Assembly: GCF_008369935.1 (NCBI RefSeq)
Contig: NZ_VTUZ01000002.1
Location: forward strand, 248,001 to 312,000
From: Paraburkholderia panacisoli
GTDB lineage: Bacteria; Pseudomonadota; Gammaproteobacteria; Burkholderiales; Burkholderiaceae
DNA length: 64,000 nucleotides
Reading direction: 5' to 3'
In this document: in pieces, positions 9,992 through 21,182 of the stretch
How the letters are laid out: the number at the start of each line of letters is the position of its first letter
Numbering within the stretch: position 1 is the first letter of the stretch
Program-made: the position numbers and the translations under genes
Notes under the pieces: generated by a model
What the model saw: only the letters and a program-made list of their open reading frames with translations
Database searches by the model: none
What the model was told of the DNA's origin: nothing

Positions 9992-10109
9992 CCGGTAGGT
10001 TCGGAACTTTTACAAGCGTCAATCCGGACCCACCCCTTGAATTCCACAATGTACGCTCCACGTATGGTGCAGAAACGGCCAGGAGCCAACGGAAATAAGG
10101 AGTGTCGCC

Positions 10110-10367
10110 ATGCAAATGATCTACAACAGCCCCAACTATTGTGTCGTCGAGTTTCCGCCGCAGGAAGGTCTGCTGGCCATGAAGTCGGGTGGCTACGAGA
10201 TCGTCGACAAAAACTTGCAGCGTGAGATCTACATTGACGGTGCTATGGCGGCGCGTTTTCGCGAGCACGTGCAGAAGCTGATCGAAGAGGAACCGTCGCT
10301 GGACGAAGTCGACGAATTTCTCGGCCAGTTCGACAGCCTGATGCATCAGCCGGTGATCCTTCACTAA
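10110..10367 (+). CDS. DUF3567 family small protein
   Basis: 85 residues, starting MQMIYNSPNYCVVEFPPQEG, preceded by AATAAGGAGTGTCGCC, a clear ribosome binding site. The acidic protein has no signal peptide or membrane segment. It matches the short conserved family of unknown function (DUF3567) widespread in Burkholderiales. The middle (EIVDKNLQREIYIDGAMAARFREHVQKLI) is predicted helical. It is followed by two terminators and so forms its own transcription unit. Confidence 0.85.
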   Translation: MQMIYNSPNYCVVEFPPQEGLLAMKSGGYEIVDKNLQREIYIDGAMAARFREHVQKLIEEEPSLDEVDEFLGQFDSLMHQPVILH

Positions 10368-10422
10368 CCACGGGACAGAAGATTCAACTCGACGTTCTTG
10401 GCGACCAACATTGATTGACCGC

Positions 10423-10448
10423 GCCGCCGCTCCAGCCGGCGGCCCTTT
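10423..10448 (+). terminator. Probable terminator after the DUF3567 gene
   Basis: A 7-base GC stem (GCCGCCG/CGGCGGC) with a short loop is followed by CCTTTTGT. It lies 55 bases downstream of the DUF3567 stop codon. Confidence 0.6.
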
Positions 10449-10473
10449 TGTAAGACGGTCAGCAATCATGAAG

Positions 10474-10510
10474 CGGCCCAGCAGGCTTTCGCCTCGCTGG
10501 GCCGTTTTCT
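10474..10510 (+). terminator. Rho-independent terminator upstream of the methionine synthase genes
   Basis: Stem CGGCCCAGC paired with GCTGGGCCG around an AGGCTTTCGCCTC loop that can pair further, followed by TTTTCT. It is the stronger of two tandem hairpins in this gap. Confidence 0.8.
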
Positions 10511-10658
10511 ATGCAGGCGTTCGGGCGTTTCAAAGCGGTCGCCCGCGATGGTGACCCACGCGCTTCTGATTTCGCGTTATCTTTCCCGCACCACCCCTCC
10601 GTCACGACGGCCGAGGCGGCCGCTTCGCCCGCGCCGGGCGCATCCGGCCGGCAGCGGC

Positions 10659-10664
10659 TACAAT
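10659..10664 (+). promoter_or_regulatory. Candidate -10 element for the methionine synthase genes
   Basis: TACAAT lies 44 bases before the start codon of the homocysteine half of methionine synthase. No good -35 hexamer is seen. I could not recognise a cobalamin or S-adenosylhomocysteine riboswitch in the 340-base gap 10368-10708, which otherwise holds only the two terminators. Confidence 0.35.
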
Positions 10665-10708
10665 GACAGGTTTTCCGAAAAAGCCGGCGCAAGCCCTCCT
10701 CGTCCGCC

Positions 10709-11779
10709 ATGAACCAGCCTGCTCAAACCGCCACGCCAGTCCGTCCCGAGCCCGCCTACACGCGCGGCACGGCGCTGCCCGCGCTGCTCAAGTCGCGCAT
10801 CCTGATTCTGGACGGCGCAATGGGCACGATGATCCAGTGCTACAAGCTCGACGAAGCCCGCTATCGCGGCGAGCGCTTCAAGGACTACGGGCGCGACATC
10901 AAGGGCAACAACGAGTTGCTGTCGATCACGCAGCCGCAGATCATCGCCGAGATTCACGAGCAATATCTGGCCGCGGGCGCCGACATCATCGAAACCAACA
11001 CGTTCGGCGCGACCACGGTGGCGCAAGCGGACTACGGCATGGAAGCGCTGGCCGTCGAAATGAACCTGGAGTCGGCGAAACTGGCGCGCGCCGCGTGCGA
11101 CAAATATTCGACGCCCGATAAGCCGCGCTTCGTCGCCGGCGCGATCGGACCGACGCCGAAGACCGCGAGCATTTCCCCCGACGTGAACGATCCGGGCGCG
11201 CGCAACGTGACCTTCGACGAACTGCGCACGGCCTACTACGAGCAGGCCAAGGCGCTGCTCGACGGCGGCGTGGACCTGTTCCTCGTCGAAACCATCTTCG
11301 ACACGCTCAACGCGAAGGCCGCGCTGTTCGCGCTCGACGAGCTGTTCGAGGACACCGGCGAGCGTCTGCCGATCATGATCTCCGGCACCGTCACGGACGC
11401 ATCCGGGCGGATTCTGTCGGGGCAAACCGTCGAGGCGTTCTGGAACTCGCTGCGTCACGCGAAGCCGCTCACGTTCGGGTTGAACTGCGCGTTGGGCGCG
11501 GCGCTGATGCGGCCGTATATCGCCGAGTTGGCAAAGCTGTGCGACACCTACGTGTCGTGCTATCCGAACGCAGGTTTGCCGAATCCGATGAGCGATACGG
11601 GTTTCGACGAATTGCCCGCGGATACCTCCGGCCTGCTCAAGGAATTCGCACAGGCCGGTCTCGTGAATATCGCCGGCGGCTGCTGCGGCACGACGCCGGA
11701 GCACATTGCGGCGATCGCGCAGGCGCTCGCCGAAGTGAAGCCGCGCCAGTGGCCGACCCAGTATCGCGACGCCGCTTGA
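10709..11779 (+). CDS. metH: Methionine synthase, homocysteine-binding half
   Basis: 356 residues corresponding to the first module of cobalamin-dependent methionine synthase. The zinc ligands are C260 (GLNCALGA) and C325/C326 ([10 protein letters not shown]); the 65-residue spacing equals that of E. coli MetH C247/C310/C311. DGAMGT (35-40) is the family N-terminal motif. Zinc activates the homocysteine thiol for methylation by methylcobalamin carried on the other half, encoded at 11919. The protein ends soon after the first module. The ~140-base gap to the next gene has stop codons in frame, so this is a true split gene, a form also known in other Burkholderia. Confidence 0.92.
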   Translation: MNQPAQTATPVRPEPAYTRGTALPALLKSRILILDGAMGTMIQCYKLDEARYRGERFKDYGRDIKGNNELLSITQPQIIAEIHEQYLAAGADIIETNTFGATTVAQADYGMEALAVEMNLESAKLARAACDKYSTPDKPRFVAGAIGPTPKTASISPDVNDPGARNVTFDELRTAYYEQAKALLDGGVDLFLVETIFDTLNAKAALFALDELFEDTGERLPIMISGTVTDASGRILSGQTVEAFWNSLRHAKPLTFGLNCALGAALMRPYIAELAKLCDTYVSCYPNAGLPNPMSDTGFDELPADTSGLLKEFAQAGLVNIAGGCCGTTPEHIAAIAQALAEVKPRQWPTQYRDAA

Positions 11780-11918
11780 GTCTCATGAGTCAGGCGGCCA
11801 GAACACCGACCGCCGCTCCCGCGTCATCGAAGCAGACGCACCCAAAGACGTACCTCAGCCGCATTTAAGTCGCACCCAAGCCGCACCTCAACGCAAGCAA
11901 TCGACTCGCACATACGCC

Positions 11919-14636
<2,718 letters not shown>

Positions 14637-14791
14637 GCCATGTGGCGGGAAACCCACTATATCGGGTCTGAAAGACTGAATATTTGCGGCATCGTAATTT
14701 TCGGCTTTGTAGACTGAAGCGGTTTTATCTCGCCAGACGCGGCCAAAACGCGTCGGCTCATCCAATTGCAATCGCCAACGGAGAAAATCGT

Positions 14792-15001
14792 ATGAAGAAG
14801 CTGACGCTGTTATTGACTGCTGTTTCGCTTGCGGTGGGCGCCTCGGCGGCGCTGGCCCAGCCCGCTGCGCCGGGCGGCTCCAGCGCGGTGAGCTCGTACT
14901 CGCCGCCGACGGTGAAACACGTCAAGAAGCCGAAGAAGCAGAAAACGACGAAAGGCGCGTCGGCTCCGATGGCCGCGCCGGCGGACGCCGCGAGCCAGTA
15001 A
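14792..15001 (+). CDS. Small exported Ala/Lys/Pro-rich protein
   Basis: 69 residues from the ATG at 14792, preceded by ACGGAGAAAATCGT (GGAG ribosome binding site). A clear signal peptide (MKKLTLLLTAVSLAVGASAALA) is followed by a mature part of about 47 residues with a central basic block (KHVKKPKKQKTTK) and flanking Ala/Pro/Ser. No recognised family. The gene is followed at once by a strong terminator. It is most likely a small periplasmic or envelope protein of unknown role. Confidence 0.7.
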   Translation: MKKLTLLLTAVSLAVGASAALAQPAAPGGSSAVSSYSPPTVKHVKKPKKQKTTKGASAPMAAPADAASQ

Positions 15002-15039
15002 CAGCACGGCCCGTCGATCGGAACAGAGCGTTGAACGAC

Positions 15040-15067
15040 AAAGAGCCCGCATCGAGCGGGCTCTTTT
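15040..15067. terminator. Rho-independent terminator
   Basis: AAAGAGCCCGC-ATC-GAGCGGGCTCTTTT hairpin, 39 bases after the small exported protein gene. The converging DUF1840 gene ends at 15151, and the A-run on the other side makes the hairpin usable on both strands. Confidence 0.85.
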
Positions 15068-15150
15068 CGTTGGGTGCGCCTTTGATGCGCCGGGGTTGGA
15101 TCACGAGGCGCTGCCGTCTGAACACACGCCCTCGCCCGCCACGACTGAAA

Positions 15151-15477
15151 TCAGAGCCCCCAGACGATATCCGCGTTTTCCTTCTGCGCCGCGCGCAGCA
15201 TGTCGAGGAACGGATACGCGCGCTGCGCTAGCCCCGGCGGAATCTCGTGATGATCGTGGCCATCCTCGCCTTCATGGAAATGGCCGTCGTGTTCGGCGCG
15301 CTCCTGCTTGTCGAAGGTGATCGCCGCCTCGAGTTTCTCGATGGCCGTGCCCAGTTCGTCGTGGGTGATGACACCCCGCGCCCCAAGGCGTTTGCCGACA
15401 ATGCCGACCAGATACTGAGCCAGATTCTCCAGCATCATCACGTCTGGGCAGGCGCGGCATTTGAAAGTAATCAGCAT
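15151..15477 (-). CDS. DUF1840 family protein
   Basis: 108 residues. N-terminal MLITFKCRACPDVMMLENLAQYLV with CxxC (residues 7-10), a helical middle, and a His/Asp/Glu-rich loop (HDGHFHEGEDGHDHHE, about 63-78) before the conserved C-terminal LAQRAYPFLDMLRAA. This matches DUF1840, a small cytoplasmic betaproteobacterial family of unknown function. The Cys pair and His-rich loop could bind a metal, which is only inference. It is preceded by an AAGGGAAC ribosome binding site and is a single gene. Confidence 0.82.
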   Translation of the reverse strand: MLITFKCRACPDVMMLENLAQYLVGIVGKRLGARGVITHDELGTAIEKLEAAITFDKQERAEHDGHFHEGEDGHDHHEIPPGLAQRAYPFLDMLRAAQKENADIVWGL

Positions 15478-15887
15478 GACTGTTCCCTTTTTCGTTATGT
15501 CGGATCGACGCGCGAGCGCCCCAAAGGCGGCCGCCGGCGCGCGCTACGTTGACTCGCCGATCAGGCGCGGCGGCCACGGCCCTTGCTGGGCATCTCATTG
15601 AACATATTAGCACCTGCTAAAATCCGTCTGGACGGAAAAGCGCGCCGCAATGCGCCGCGCGCGGCGAAGCGCAGGCAGCGTGGCCGGGCCGATGGGCCGC
15701 AACCCCGCAAGCCGCGGCAGCCACCGCCACGGCACGCTGCCATGCACCGCTAAGCGCGTTGCAGGCAAAGTGCCCGATCGCGCGCCCGATGCGCCGCTTT
15801 CCACGCTTCTGACGAATCGGCTGCGCCAGCCGCGCGGCCGGCGCCTCTTCCGCATCACCGGATTGCCTCACTGGACTCGCAACAAGC
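15478..15887. promoter_or_regulatory. Divergent intergenic region between the DUF1840 gene and argS
   Basis: About 410 bases without a convincing gene. It must hold both promoters. A 14-base near-perfect dyad, TTAGCACCTGCTAA, lies at 15607-15620 and merges into TAAAAT, a possible -10 for argS; whether it is an operator is unknown. Confidence 0.35.
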
Positions 15888-17678
15888 ATGCTGCCCGCAC
15901 ATAAACATACCCTCGAAACACTGCTCGCCGACACCGTGAAGCAGGTCGCGCTCGCCACGCAAGGCGCGAGCGAAGCCGCGTTCGTGTCGCCCACCATCAC
16001 GCTGGAGCGCCCCAAGGTCGCCGCGCACGGCGACGTCGCGTGCAATGTGGCGATGCAACTCGCCAAGCCGCTGCGCGCCAATCCGCGCCAGCTGGCCCAA
16101 CAGATCGTCGACGCGCTGCTCGCGCAGCCGCAAGCCCAAGGTCTGATCCAGGCGGCCGAAGTGGCCGGCCCCGGCTTCATCAACCTGCGCCTCGCGGCCT
16201 CGGCCAAGCAGGCGGTGATCGCCGCCGTGTTCGCGGAGCAAGAGGCCTTCGGCCGCTCGCACCGCGACGCCGGCAAGCATGTGCTGATCGAATTCGTGTC
16301 GGCCAACCCGACTGGCCCGCTGCACGTCGGCCATGGCCGCCAGGCGGCGCTCGGTGACGCGCTGTCGAACGTGCTGGCCTCGCAAGGCTGGGACGTGCAT
16401 CGCGAGTTCTATTACAACGACGCCGGCGTGCAGATCCACACGCTCGCGCTGTCGACCCAGGCGCGCGCCCGCGGCCTCGCGCCCGGCGACGAAGGCTGGC
16501 CGGCTTCGGCGTACAACGGCGAGTACATCGCCGACATCGCGAAGGACTATCTGAACGGCGCCACGGTGGCCGCGAGCGACGGCGAGCCGGTCACCGGCGC
16601 GGGCGACGTCGAGAACCTCGAGGCGATCCGCCGCTTCGCGGTAGCCTACCTGCGCCGCGAGCAGGACATGGACCTGCAGGCGTTCGGCGTGAAGTTCGAC
16701 CAGTACTACCTGGAGTCGTCGCTGTACACGGAAGGCCGGGTCGAGAAAACCGTCGACGCGCTGATCGCCGCCGGCAAGACCTACGAACAGGAAGGCGCGC
16801 TATGGCTGCGCACCACCGACGACGGCGACGACAAAGACCGCGTGATGCGCAAGACCGACGGCACCTACACGTACTTCGTGCCGGACGTCGCCTATCACGT
16901 CGCCAAGTGGGAGCGCGGCTTCACGAAGGTCATCAACATCCAGGGCTCGGACCACCACGGCACGATCGCGCGGGTGCGCGCCGGCCTGCAGGGTCTCGGC
17001 ATCGGCATTCCGAAGGGCTATCCCGACTACATCCTGCACAAGATGGTCACGGTGATGCGCAACGGTGAAGAGGTGAAGATCTCCAAGCGCGCCGGCAGCT
17101 ACGTGACGGTGCGCGATCTGATCGAATGGTCGGGCGGCGCGACGCCGGGCTCGGAAGCGGCCATCGACCTGATCGATGAGGAGACGATTCGCCGCGGCCG
17201 CGACGCCGTGCGCTTCTTCCTGATCTCGCGCAAGGCGGATACGGAATTCGTGTTCGACATCGACCTCGCGCTGAAGCAGAACGACGAAAATCCGGTGCAT
17301 TACGTGCAGTATGCGCATGCGCGCATCTGCTCGGTGATCGCCGAATGCAAGACGCGCTACAACACTGACGAGAGCACGCTCGCCAGCGTCGACGTGTCGC
17401 CGCTCACGAGCGAACGCGCAATGGCCCTGCTGAACAAGCTCGCCGAGTTCCCGGACATGCTGCACCACGCCGCCGACGAACTCGCGCCGCACGCGGTCGC
17501 GTTCTACCTGCGCGACCTCGCCGGGGAATTCCACTCGTTCTACAATGACAGAGCCGAACGCGTGCTGGTCGACGATGCGGCTGAGCGCAATGCACGCGTC
17601 GCGCTACTCGCCGCCACGCGTCAGGTGCTGGCCAATGGTCTCGCGACGATCGGCGTCTCCGCTCCCGTCAAGATGTAA
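15888..17678 (+). CDS. argS: Arginyl-tRNA synthetase
   Basis: 596 residues. The N-terminal additional domain (about 1-115) typical of ArgRS is followed by the class I catalytic core, with the HIGH-type motif HVGHG at 146-150 in [18 protein letters not shown], a KISKR signature in the [12 protein letters not shown] stretch, and a C-terminal DALR anticodon-binding domain (from about 470; [13 protein letters not shown]). It charges tRNA-Arg in the cytoplasm. It is followed 79 bases later by the SPOR-domain gene and then dsbA, an arrangement common in Burkholderiales. Confidence 0.97.
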   Translation: MLPAHKHTLETLLADTVKQVALATQGASEAAFVSPTITLERPKVAAHGDVACNVAMQLAKPLRANPRQLAQQIVDALLAQPQAQGLIQAAEVAGPGFINLRLAASAKQAVIAAVFAEQEAFGRSHRDAGKHVLIEFVSANPTGPLHVGHGRQAALGDALSNVLASQGWDVHREFYYNDAGVQIHTLALSTQARARGLAPGDEGWPASAYNGEYIADIAKDYLNGATVAASDGEPVTGAGDVENLEAIRRFAVAYLRREQDMDLQAFGVKFDQYYLESSLYTEGRVEKTVDALIAAGKTYEQEGALWLRTTDDGDDKDRVMRKTDGTYTYFVPDVAYHVAKWERGFTKVINIQGSDHHGTIARVRAGLQGLGIGIPKGYPDYILHKMVTVMRNGEEVKISKRAGSYVTVRDLIEWSGGATPGSEAAIDLIDEETIRRGRDAVRFFLISRKADTEFVFDIDLALKQNDENPVHYVQYAHARICSVIAECKTRYNTDESTLASVDVSPLTSERAMALLNKLAEFPDMLHHAADELAPHAVAFYLRDLAGEFHSFYNDRAERVLVDDAAERNARVALLAATRQVLANGLATIGVSAPVKM

Positions 17679-17710
17679 CTCCTCCGGCGCAACATGCACG
17701 CGGCCGTCGC

Positions 17711-17716
17711 TATAAT
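17711..17716 (+). promoter_or_regulatory. Candidate -10 element of the SPOR-domain gene
   Basis: A perfect TATAAT lies 42 bases before the start codon at 17758. No convincing -35 hexamer lies at the right distance, so the activity is uncertain. Confidence 0.35.
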
Positions 17717-17757
17717 CGGCGGCCGTTCCTGGATTCTTTTTGCAGGTGATTCATACG

Positions 17758-18561
17758 ATGGCAAAACCACGCCGCACAACAAAGCAATCGAAACAAACCG
17801 GGGGGACTTTTCTCGGCATCGTGCTGGGCCTGATCGTCGGCCTTGCGATCGCGGTAGTGGTGGCGCTGTATATCACCCGTGCGCCTACGCCGTTCGTATC
17901 GAAGGTGGCGCCGCCCGCGGCGTCCGACACCGGCACCGGCACCGGCCAGGCGCAATACGATCCGAACCGTCCGCTGCAAGGCAAGACGCCGGGTCAGCCG
18001 GTGCCGCAAGCCGCGCAACCCTCGCCGCCGAACACTGCGCCGGGCCAGACCAATTCGCAAACCCAGTCGGGCATGCTCGAAGAACCGCAGATCGTCGAAG
18101 TACCGCCGTCGGCCGGCAACGCGAACGGCACGGCGGTCGCACCGAAGCCGTCGCCGGATAACGGCACCGGCGCCAGCGTCGCACAGGCTCCGGCGAAGAA
18201 ACCGCAAGCGTCCAGCGCGCCGGCCGCCACCGCGGCGGGCTCGGCGCCGAAGAGCACGTCGGCTGCCACGGCCGCGAACGGCAAGCCGAGTTCGGGCGCA
18301 GCGCCCGCGCCGGCTGACGCGAATACCGGCTACTTCCTGCAAGTGGGCGCGTACAAGACCTCCGCCGATGCCGAACAGCAGCGCGCGCGTCTCGCGTTCC
18401 AGGGTTTCGAATCGAAGGTCACCCAGCGGGATGCGGGCGGCGTCACGTACTATCGCGTGCGCATCGGACCGTTCTCGAAGTTCGAGGACATGAATTCGAG
18501 CCGTCAGCGTCTGTCGGACGCGGGCGTGGATACCGCCGTGATCCGCTTCACCAAACAATAA
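17758..18561 (+). CDS. SPOR-domain cell division protein (FtsN-like)
   Basis: 267 residues from the ATG at 17758. A short basic cytoplasmic tail (MAKPRRTTKQSKQ) is followed by one membrane helix (TFLGIVLGLIVGLAIAVVVALYI, about 17-39), a long Pro/Ala/Gly-rich periplasmic linker, and a C-terminal SPOR domain (about 190-265; GYFLQVGAYKTSADAEQQRARL...). SPOR domains bind denuded glycan strands at the division septum, and this topology is that of FtsN. Identification as the true FtsN is by architecture only. It lies between argS and dsbA. Confidence 0.82.
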   Translation: MAKPRRTTKQSKQTGGTFLGIVLGLIVGLAIAVVVALYITRAPTPFVSKVAPPAASDTGTGTGQAQYDPNRPLQGKTPGQPVPQAAQPSPPNTAPGQTNSQTQSGMLEEPQIVEVPPSAGNANGTAVAPKPSPDNGTGASVAQAPAKKPQASSAPAATAAGSAPKSTSAATAANGKPSSGAAPAPADANTGYFLQVGAYKTSADAEQQRARLAFQGFESKVTQRDAGGVTYYRVRIGPFSKFEDMNSSRQRLSDAGVDTAVIRFTKQ

Positions 18562-18660
18562 ACAAACGGTAATCGTCGGCACGCGCAGCCACCGAACTAT
18601 CGGCGCGCTGCGCGTGTCACAAGCACGTCGGACGACTGCAACGTGTCATGCCGAAACTAA

Positions 18661-18695
18661 AAACGGTGACGGGCAATTGCGTGGCGCCACCGTTT
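18661..18695 (+). terminator. Hairpin between the SPOR-domain gene and dsbA
   Basis: AAACGGTG paired with CACCGTTT across a 19-base loop. A second, GC-rich hairpin with a 10-base stem (CACGCGCAGC/GCTGCGCGTG) lies at 18580-18616. Neither has a long U-tract, so termination may be partial. Confidence 0.4.
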
Positions 18696-18720
18696 CATCG
18701 CCTACTCGAGTCAACCCAAC

Positions 18721-19359
18721 ATGAAAAAACTACTGAGCATTCTGTTTCTCTCGCTGGGCCTGGTCGCCGCCACGGCGCAGGCATCGCCCGCCGCGCCGGT
18801 AGCGGGCAAGGACTACACCGTGCTGGCCACACCGCAGCCCACCGACGTGCCGGCCGGCAAGATCGAAGTTACCGAGTTCTTCTGGTACGGCTGCCCGCAT
18901 TGCAACGAATTCAACCCGTACCTCGAAGCATGGGTCAAGAAGCAGGGTCCGGACGTGGTGTTCCGGCGCGTGCCGGTCGCCTTCCGCGACGACTTCATTC
19001 CACATTCGAAGATGTTTCACGCGCTCGACGCGCTGGGCCTCGCCACGGAACTGACGCCGAAAGTCTTCAATGAAATCCACGTCAACAAGAACTACCTGAT
19101 GACGCCGGAAGAGCAGGCCAAATTCCTCGCGAAGAACGGTGTCGATCCGAAGAAGTACATGGAAGCGTACAACTCGTTCTCGGTGCAAAGCGCGATGCAG
19201 AAAGACAAGAAGCTGCTCGAAGACTACAAGATCGACGGTGTGCCGACGATGGCCGTGCAAGGCAAGTATGAAACCGGCCCGGCCGCGACCAACAGCCTGC
19301 CGGGCACGATCCAGGTGCTCGACTACCTGGTGCAGCAGGTCCGCGCCAAGAAGATGTAA
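18721..19359 (+). CDS. dsbA: Thiol:disulfide interchange protein DsbA
   Basis: 212 residues with a signal peptide (MKKLLSILFLSLGLVAATAQA) and a thioredoxin fold. The catalytic motif CPHC is at residues 58-61 (FFWYGCPHCNEFNPY), identical to that of E. coli DsbA, and the cis-Pro loop is GVPTM near residue 172. DsbA introduces disulfide bonds into proteins in the periplasm and is reoxidised by DsbB. It is followed 15 bases later by an SDR gene, with which it may be co-transcribed. Confidence 0.95.
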   Translation: MKKLLSILFLSLGLVAATAQASPAAPVAGKDYTVLATPQPTDVPAGKIEVTEFFWYGCPHCNEFNPYLEAWVKKQGPDVVFRRVPVAFRDDFIPHSKMFHALDALGLATELTPKVFNEIHVNKNYLMTPEEQAKFLAKNGVDPKKYMEAYNSFSVQSAMQKDKKLLEDYKIDGVPTMAVQGKYETGPAATNSLPGTIQVLDYLVQQVRAKKM

Positions 19360-19374
19360 AGACGAGGCGCCGGA

Positions 19375-20148
19375 ATGAGTTCACCACTGAAGGTTTTCAT
19401 TACCGGCGCTTCGAGCGGCATCGGCCTCGCGCTCGCCGACGAGTACGCCCAGCGCGGCGCGATTCTCGGCCTCGTTGCCCGCCGCGGCGACGCCCTCGCC
19501 GCGTTCCAGCAGTCCCATCCGCACAACGCCGTCTCCCTCTATTCCGTCGACGTTCGCGACGCCGAAGCGCTCGCCGACGCGGCCGCGCGCTTCATCGCGC
19601 AACACGGCTTGCCCGACGTCGTGATCGCCAATGCCGGCATCAGCCGCGGCGCCGTTACCGGCCATGGCGATCTGCGGGCCTTCCGCGAAGTGATGGACGT
19701 CAACTACTTCGGCATGGTCGCCACCTTCGAGCCGTTCGCCGCCGCGATGATCGCCGCGAAGCGCGGCACGCTGGTCGGCATCGCCAGCGTCGCCAGCGTG
19801 CGCGGCTTGCCGGGCTCCGGCGCATACAGCGCGTCGAAGTCGGCGGCGCTCAAGTATCTCGAAGCGTTGCGCGTCGAGATGCGGCCGTACGGCGTCGGCG
19901 TGGTCACTATCGCGCCCGGCTATATCCGCACGCCGATGACCGAGCACAATCCGTACACCATGCCGTTCCTGATGGACGCGGACCGCTTTGCGGTGAAGGC
20001 CGCGCACGCGATCGAGCGGCAGACCGCTTTCGCCGTGTTCCCCTGGCAGATGCGCATCGTCGCGATGCTGCTGCATGTGCTGCCGCGCTGGCTCTACGAC
20101 TACGCGTTCGAACGCGCGCCGCGCAAGCCGCGCGTCACCGCCGAATAA
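19375..20148 (+). CDS. Short-chain dehydrogenase/reductase (SDR)
   Basis: 257 residues. Cofactor motif TGASSGIG at 10-17, NAG at about 88-90, and a catalytic Ser and YxxxK in ASVRGLPGSGAYSASKSAA (about 141-158). The C-terminal extension (LHVLPRWLYDYAFERAPRKPR) is hydrophobic then basic, suggesting membrane association, as in SDRs acting on lipid-like substrates. NADP(H)-dependent oxidation or reduction is expected; the substrate is unknown. It lies between dsbA (15 bases) and a BtuF-like gene (3 bases), so the three probably form one operon. Confidence 0.85.
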   Translation: MSSPLKVFITGASSGIGLALADEYAQRGAILGLVARRGDALAAFQQSHPHNAVSLYSVDVRDAEALADAAARFIAQHGLPDVVIANAGISRGAVTGHGDLRAFREVMDVNYFGMVATFEPFAAAMIAAKRGTLVGIASVASVRGLPGSGAYSASKSAALKYLEALRVEMRPYGVGVVTIAPGYIRTPMTEHNPYTMPFLMDADRFAVKAAHAIERQTAFAVFPWQMRIVAMLLHVLPRWLYDYAFERAPRKPRVTAE

Positions 20149-20151
20149 ATC

Positions 20152-20970
20152 ATGCAGCCCCGTGCGTTCGATGCAGCCGGCGTCGCGCACGAAACAGCGG
20201 GTGTCCACGCGCGCATCGTGTCGCTGGTGCCGAGCATCACCGAAACCCTCTTCGCACTTCACCTCGACGGGCAGATCGTCGGGCGCACCGGATTTTGCGT
20301 GCATCCGCGCGACAAGGTGCGCGCAGTGCGCAAGGTCGGCGGCACCAAGGCTGTGAATCTGGACGCCGTTCGCGCGCTGCGCCCTACTCATCTGATCGTC
20401 AATATCGACGAAAACGAACGCGATACCGTCGAGCAATTGCGGGCATGTGTGCCGCACATCGTCGTGACCCACCCGCAGACACCGCAAGACAACCTGGCGC
20501 TGTACGCGCTGCTGGGCGCGATCTTCGACTGCGACCAGCAAGCGCAGCGCCTGAGCGAGATGCTCGAAGACCGGCTGCGCGCCGCCGCGACTCACGCGTT
20601 CACGGCACAGAGCGTGCTGTATCTGATCTGGCGCGAGCCATGGATGACCGTCGCGCGCGATACATATATCGCCGCCATGCTGCGGCTCGTGAACTGGCGC
20701 ACGCTGCCCGACGTGCAAGGCGGAGCGGCAGGCGCCGCGCGCTATCCGACGCTCGACTTCGACGCCGCGCCGTGGCTCGCCGGCGTCGATCGCATCCTGC
20801 TGTCCAGCGAGCCGTATCGCTTCACATCGACGCATCGCGATGCGCTCGCGCGCGATCCGCGCCTGGCCGGCAAACGCATCGAATTGATCGACGGGGAGAT
20901 GGTGTCGTGGTACGGCGTGCGCGCGATCGAGGGCGTTGACTATCTGATGCGGCGAGCGAGCGCGGCATGA
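20152..20970 (+). CDS. BtuF-like helical-backbone metal-receptor protein without a signal peptide
   Basis: 272 residues with the class III binding-protein fold: RIVSLVPSITETLFALHLDGQIVGRTGFCVHP at about 22-53, then KVGGTKAVNLDAVRALRPTHLIVNIDEN, and a C-terminal lobe ending in IDGEMVSWYGVRAIEGVDYL. This resembles BtuF and ferrisiderophore receptors, but the N-terminus has no signal sequence and no lipobox, so it is predicted to stay in the cytoplasm. It starts 3 bases after the SDR stop. No permease or ATPase gene is nearby. A role in intracellular corrinoid or metal-chelate binding is possible but not shown. Confidence 0.75.
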   Translation: MQPRAFDAAGVAHETAGVHARIVSLVPSITETLFALHLDGQIVGRTGFCVHPRDKVRAVRKVGGTKAVNLDAVRALRPTHLIVNIDENERDTVEQLRACVPHIVVTHPQTPQDNLALYALLGAIFDCDQQAQRLSEMLEDRLRAAATHAFTAQSVLYLIWREPWMTVARDTYIAAMLRLVNWRTLPDVQGGAAGAARYPTLDFDAAPWLAGVDRILLSSEPYRFTSTHRDALARDPRLAGKRIELIDGEMVSWYGVRAIEGVDYLMRRASAA

Positions 20971-21182
20971 CAATATGGATATGCGGATTATGTTGTTGTC
21001 GCCGCAATCCCCCTTCGATAAGCTTTCGCGAAGGCCGCGACGCGCATGGGCAGGCTCACCCGCCCCTGCGCGAGCGCCGGAAACGTATCACAATCGGTGG
21101 CGACGCCAACGTCCTGCCTGCGTCACCGGAATAACCACACAACCAGACGCACTGCCTGACTGCGCTTGTTATGGGAGAACCT

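Noticed and set aside
10368-10708. Possible cobalamin or SAH riboswitch before the methionine synthase genes
   Set aside because: Scanned for the B12-box and SAH core by eye; only two terminators and a -10-like hexamer were seen.
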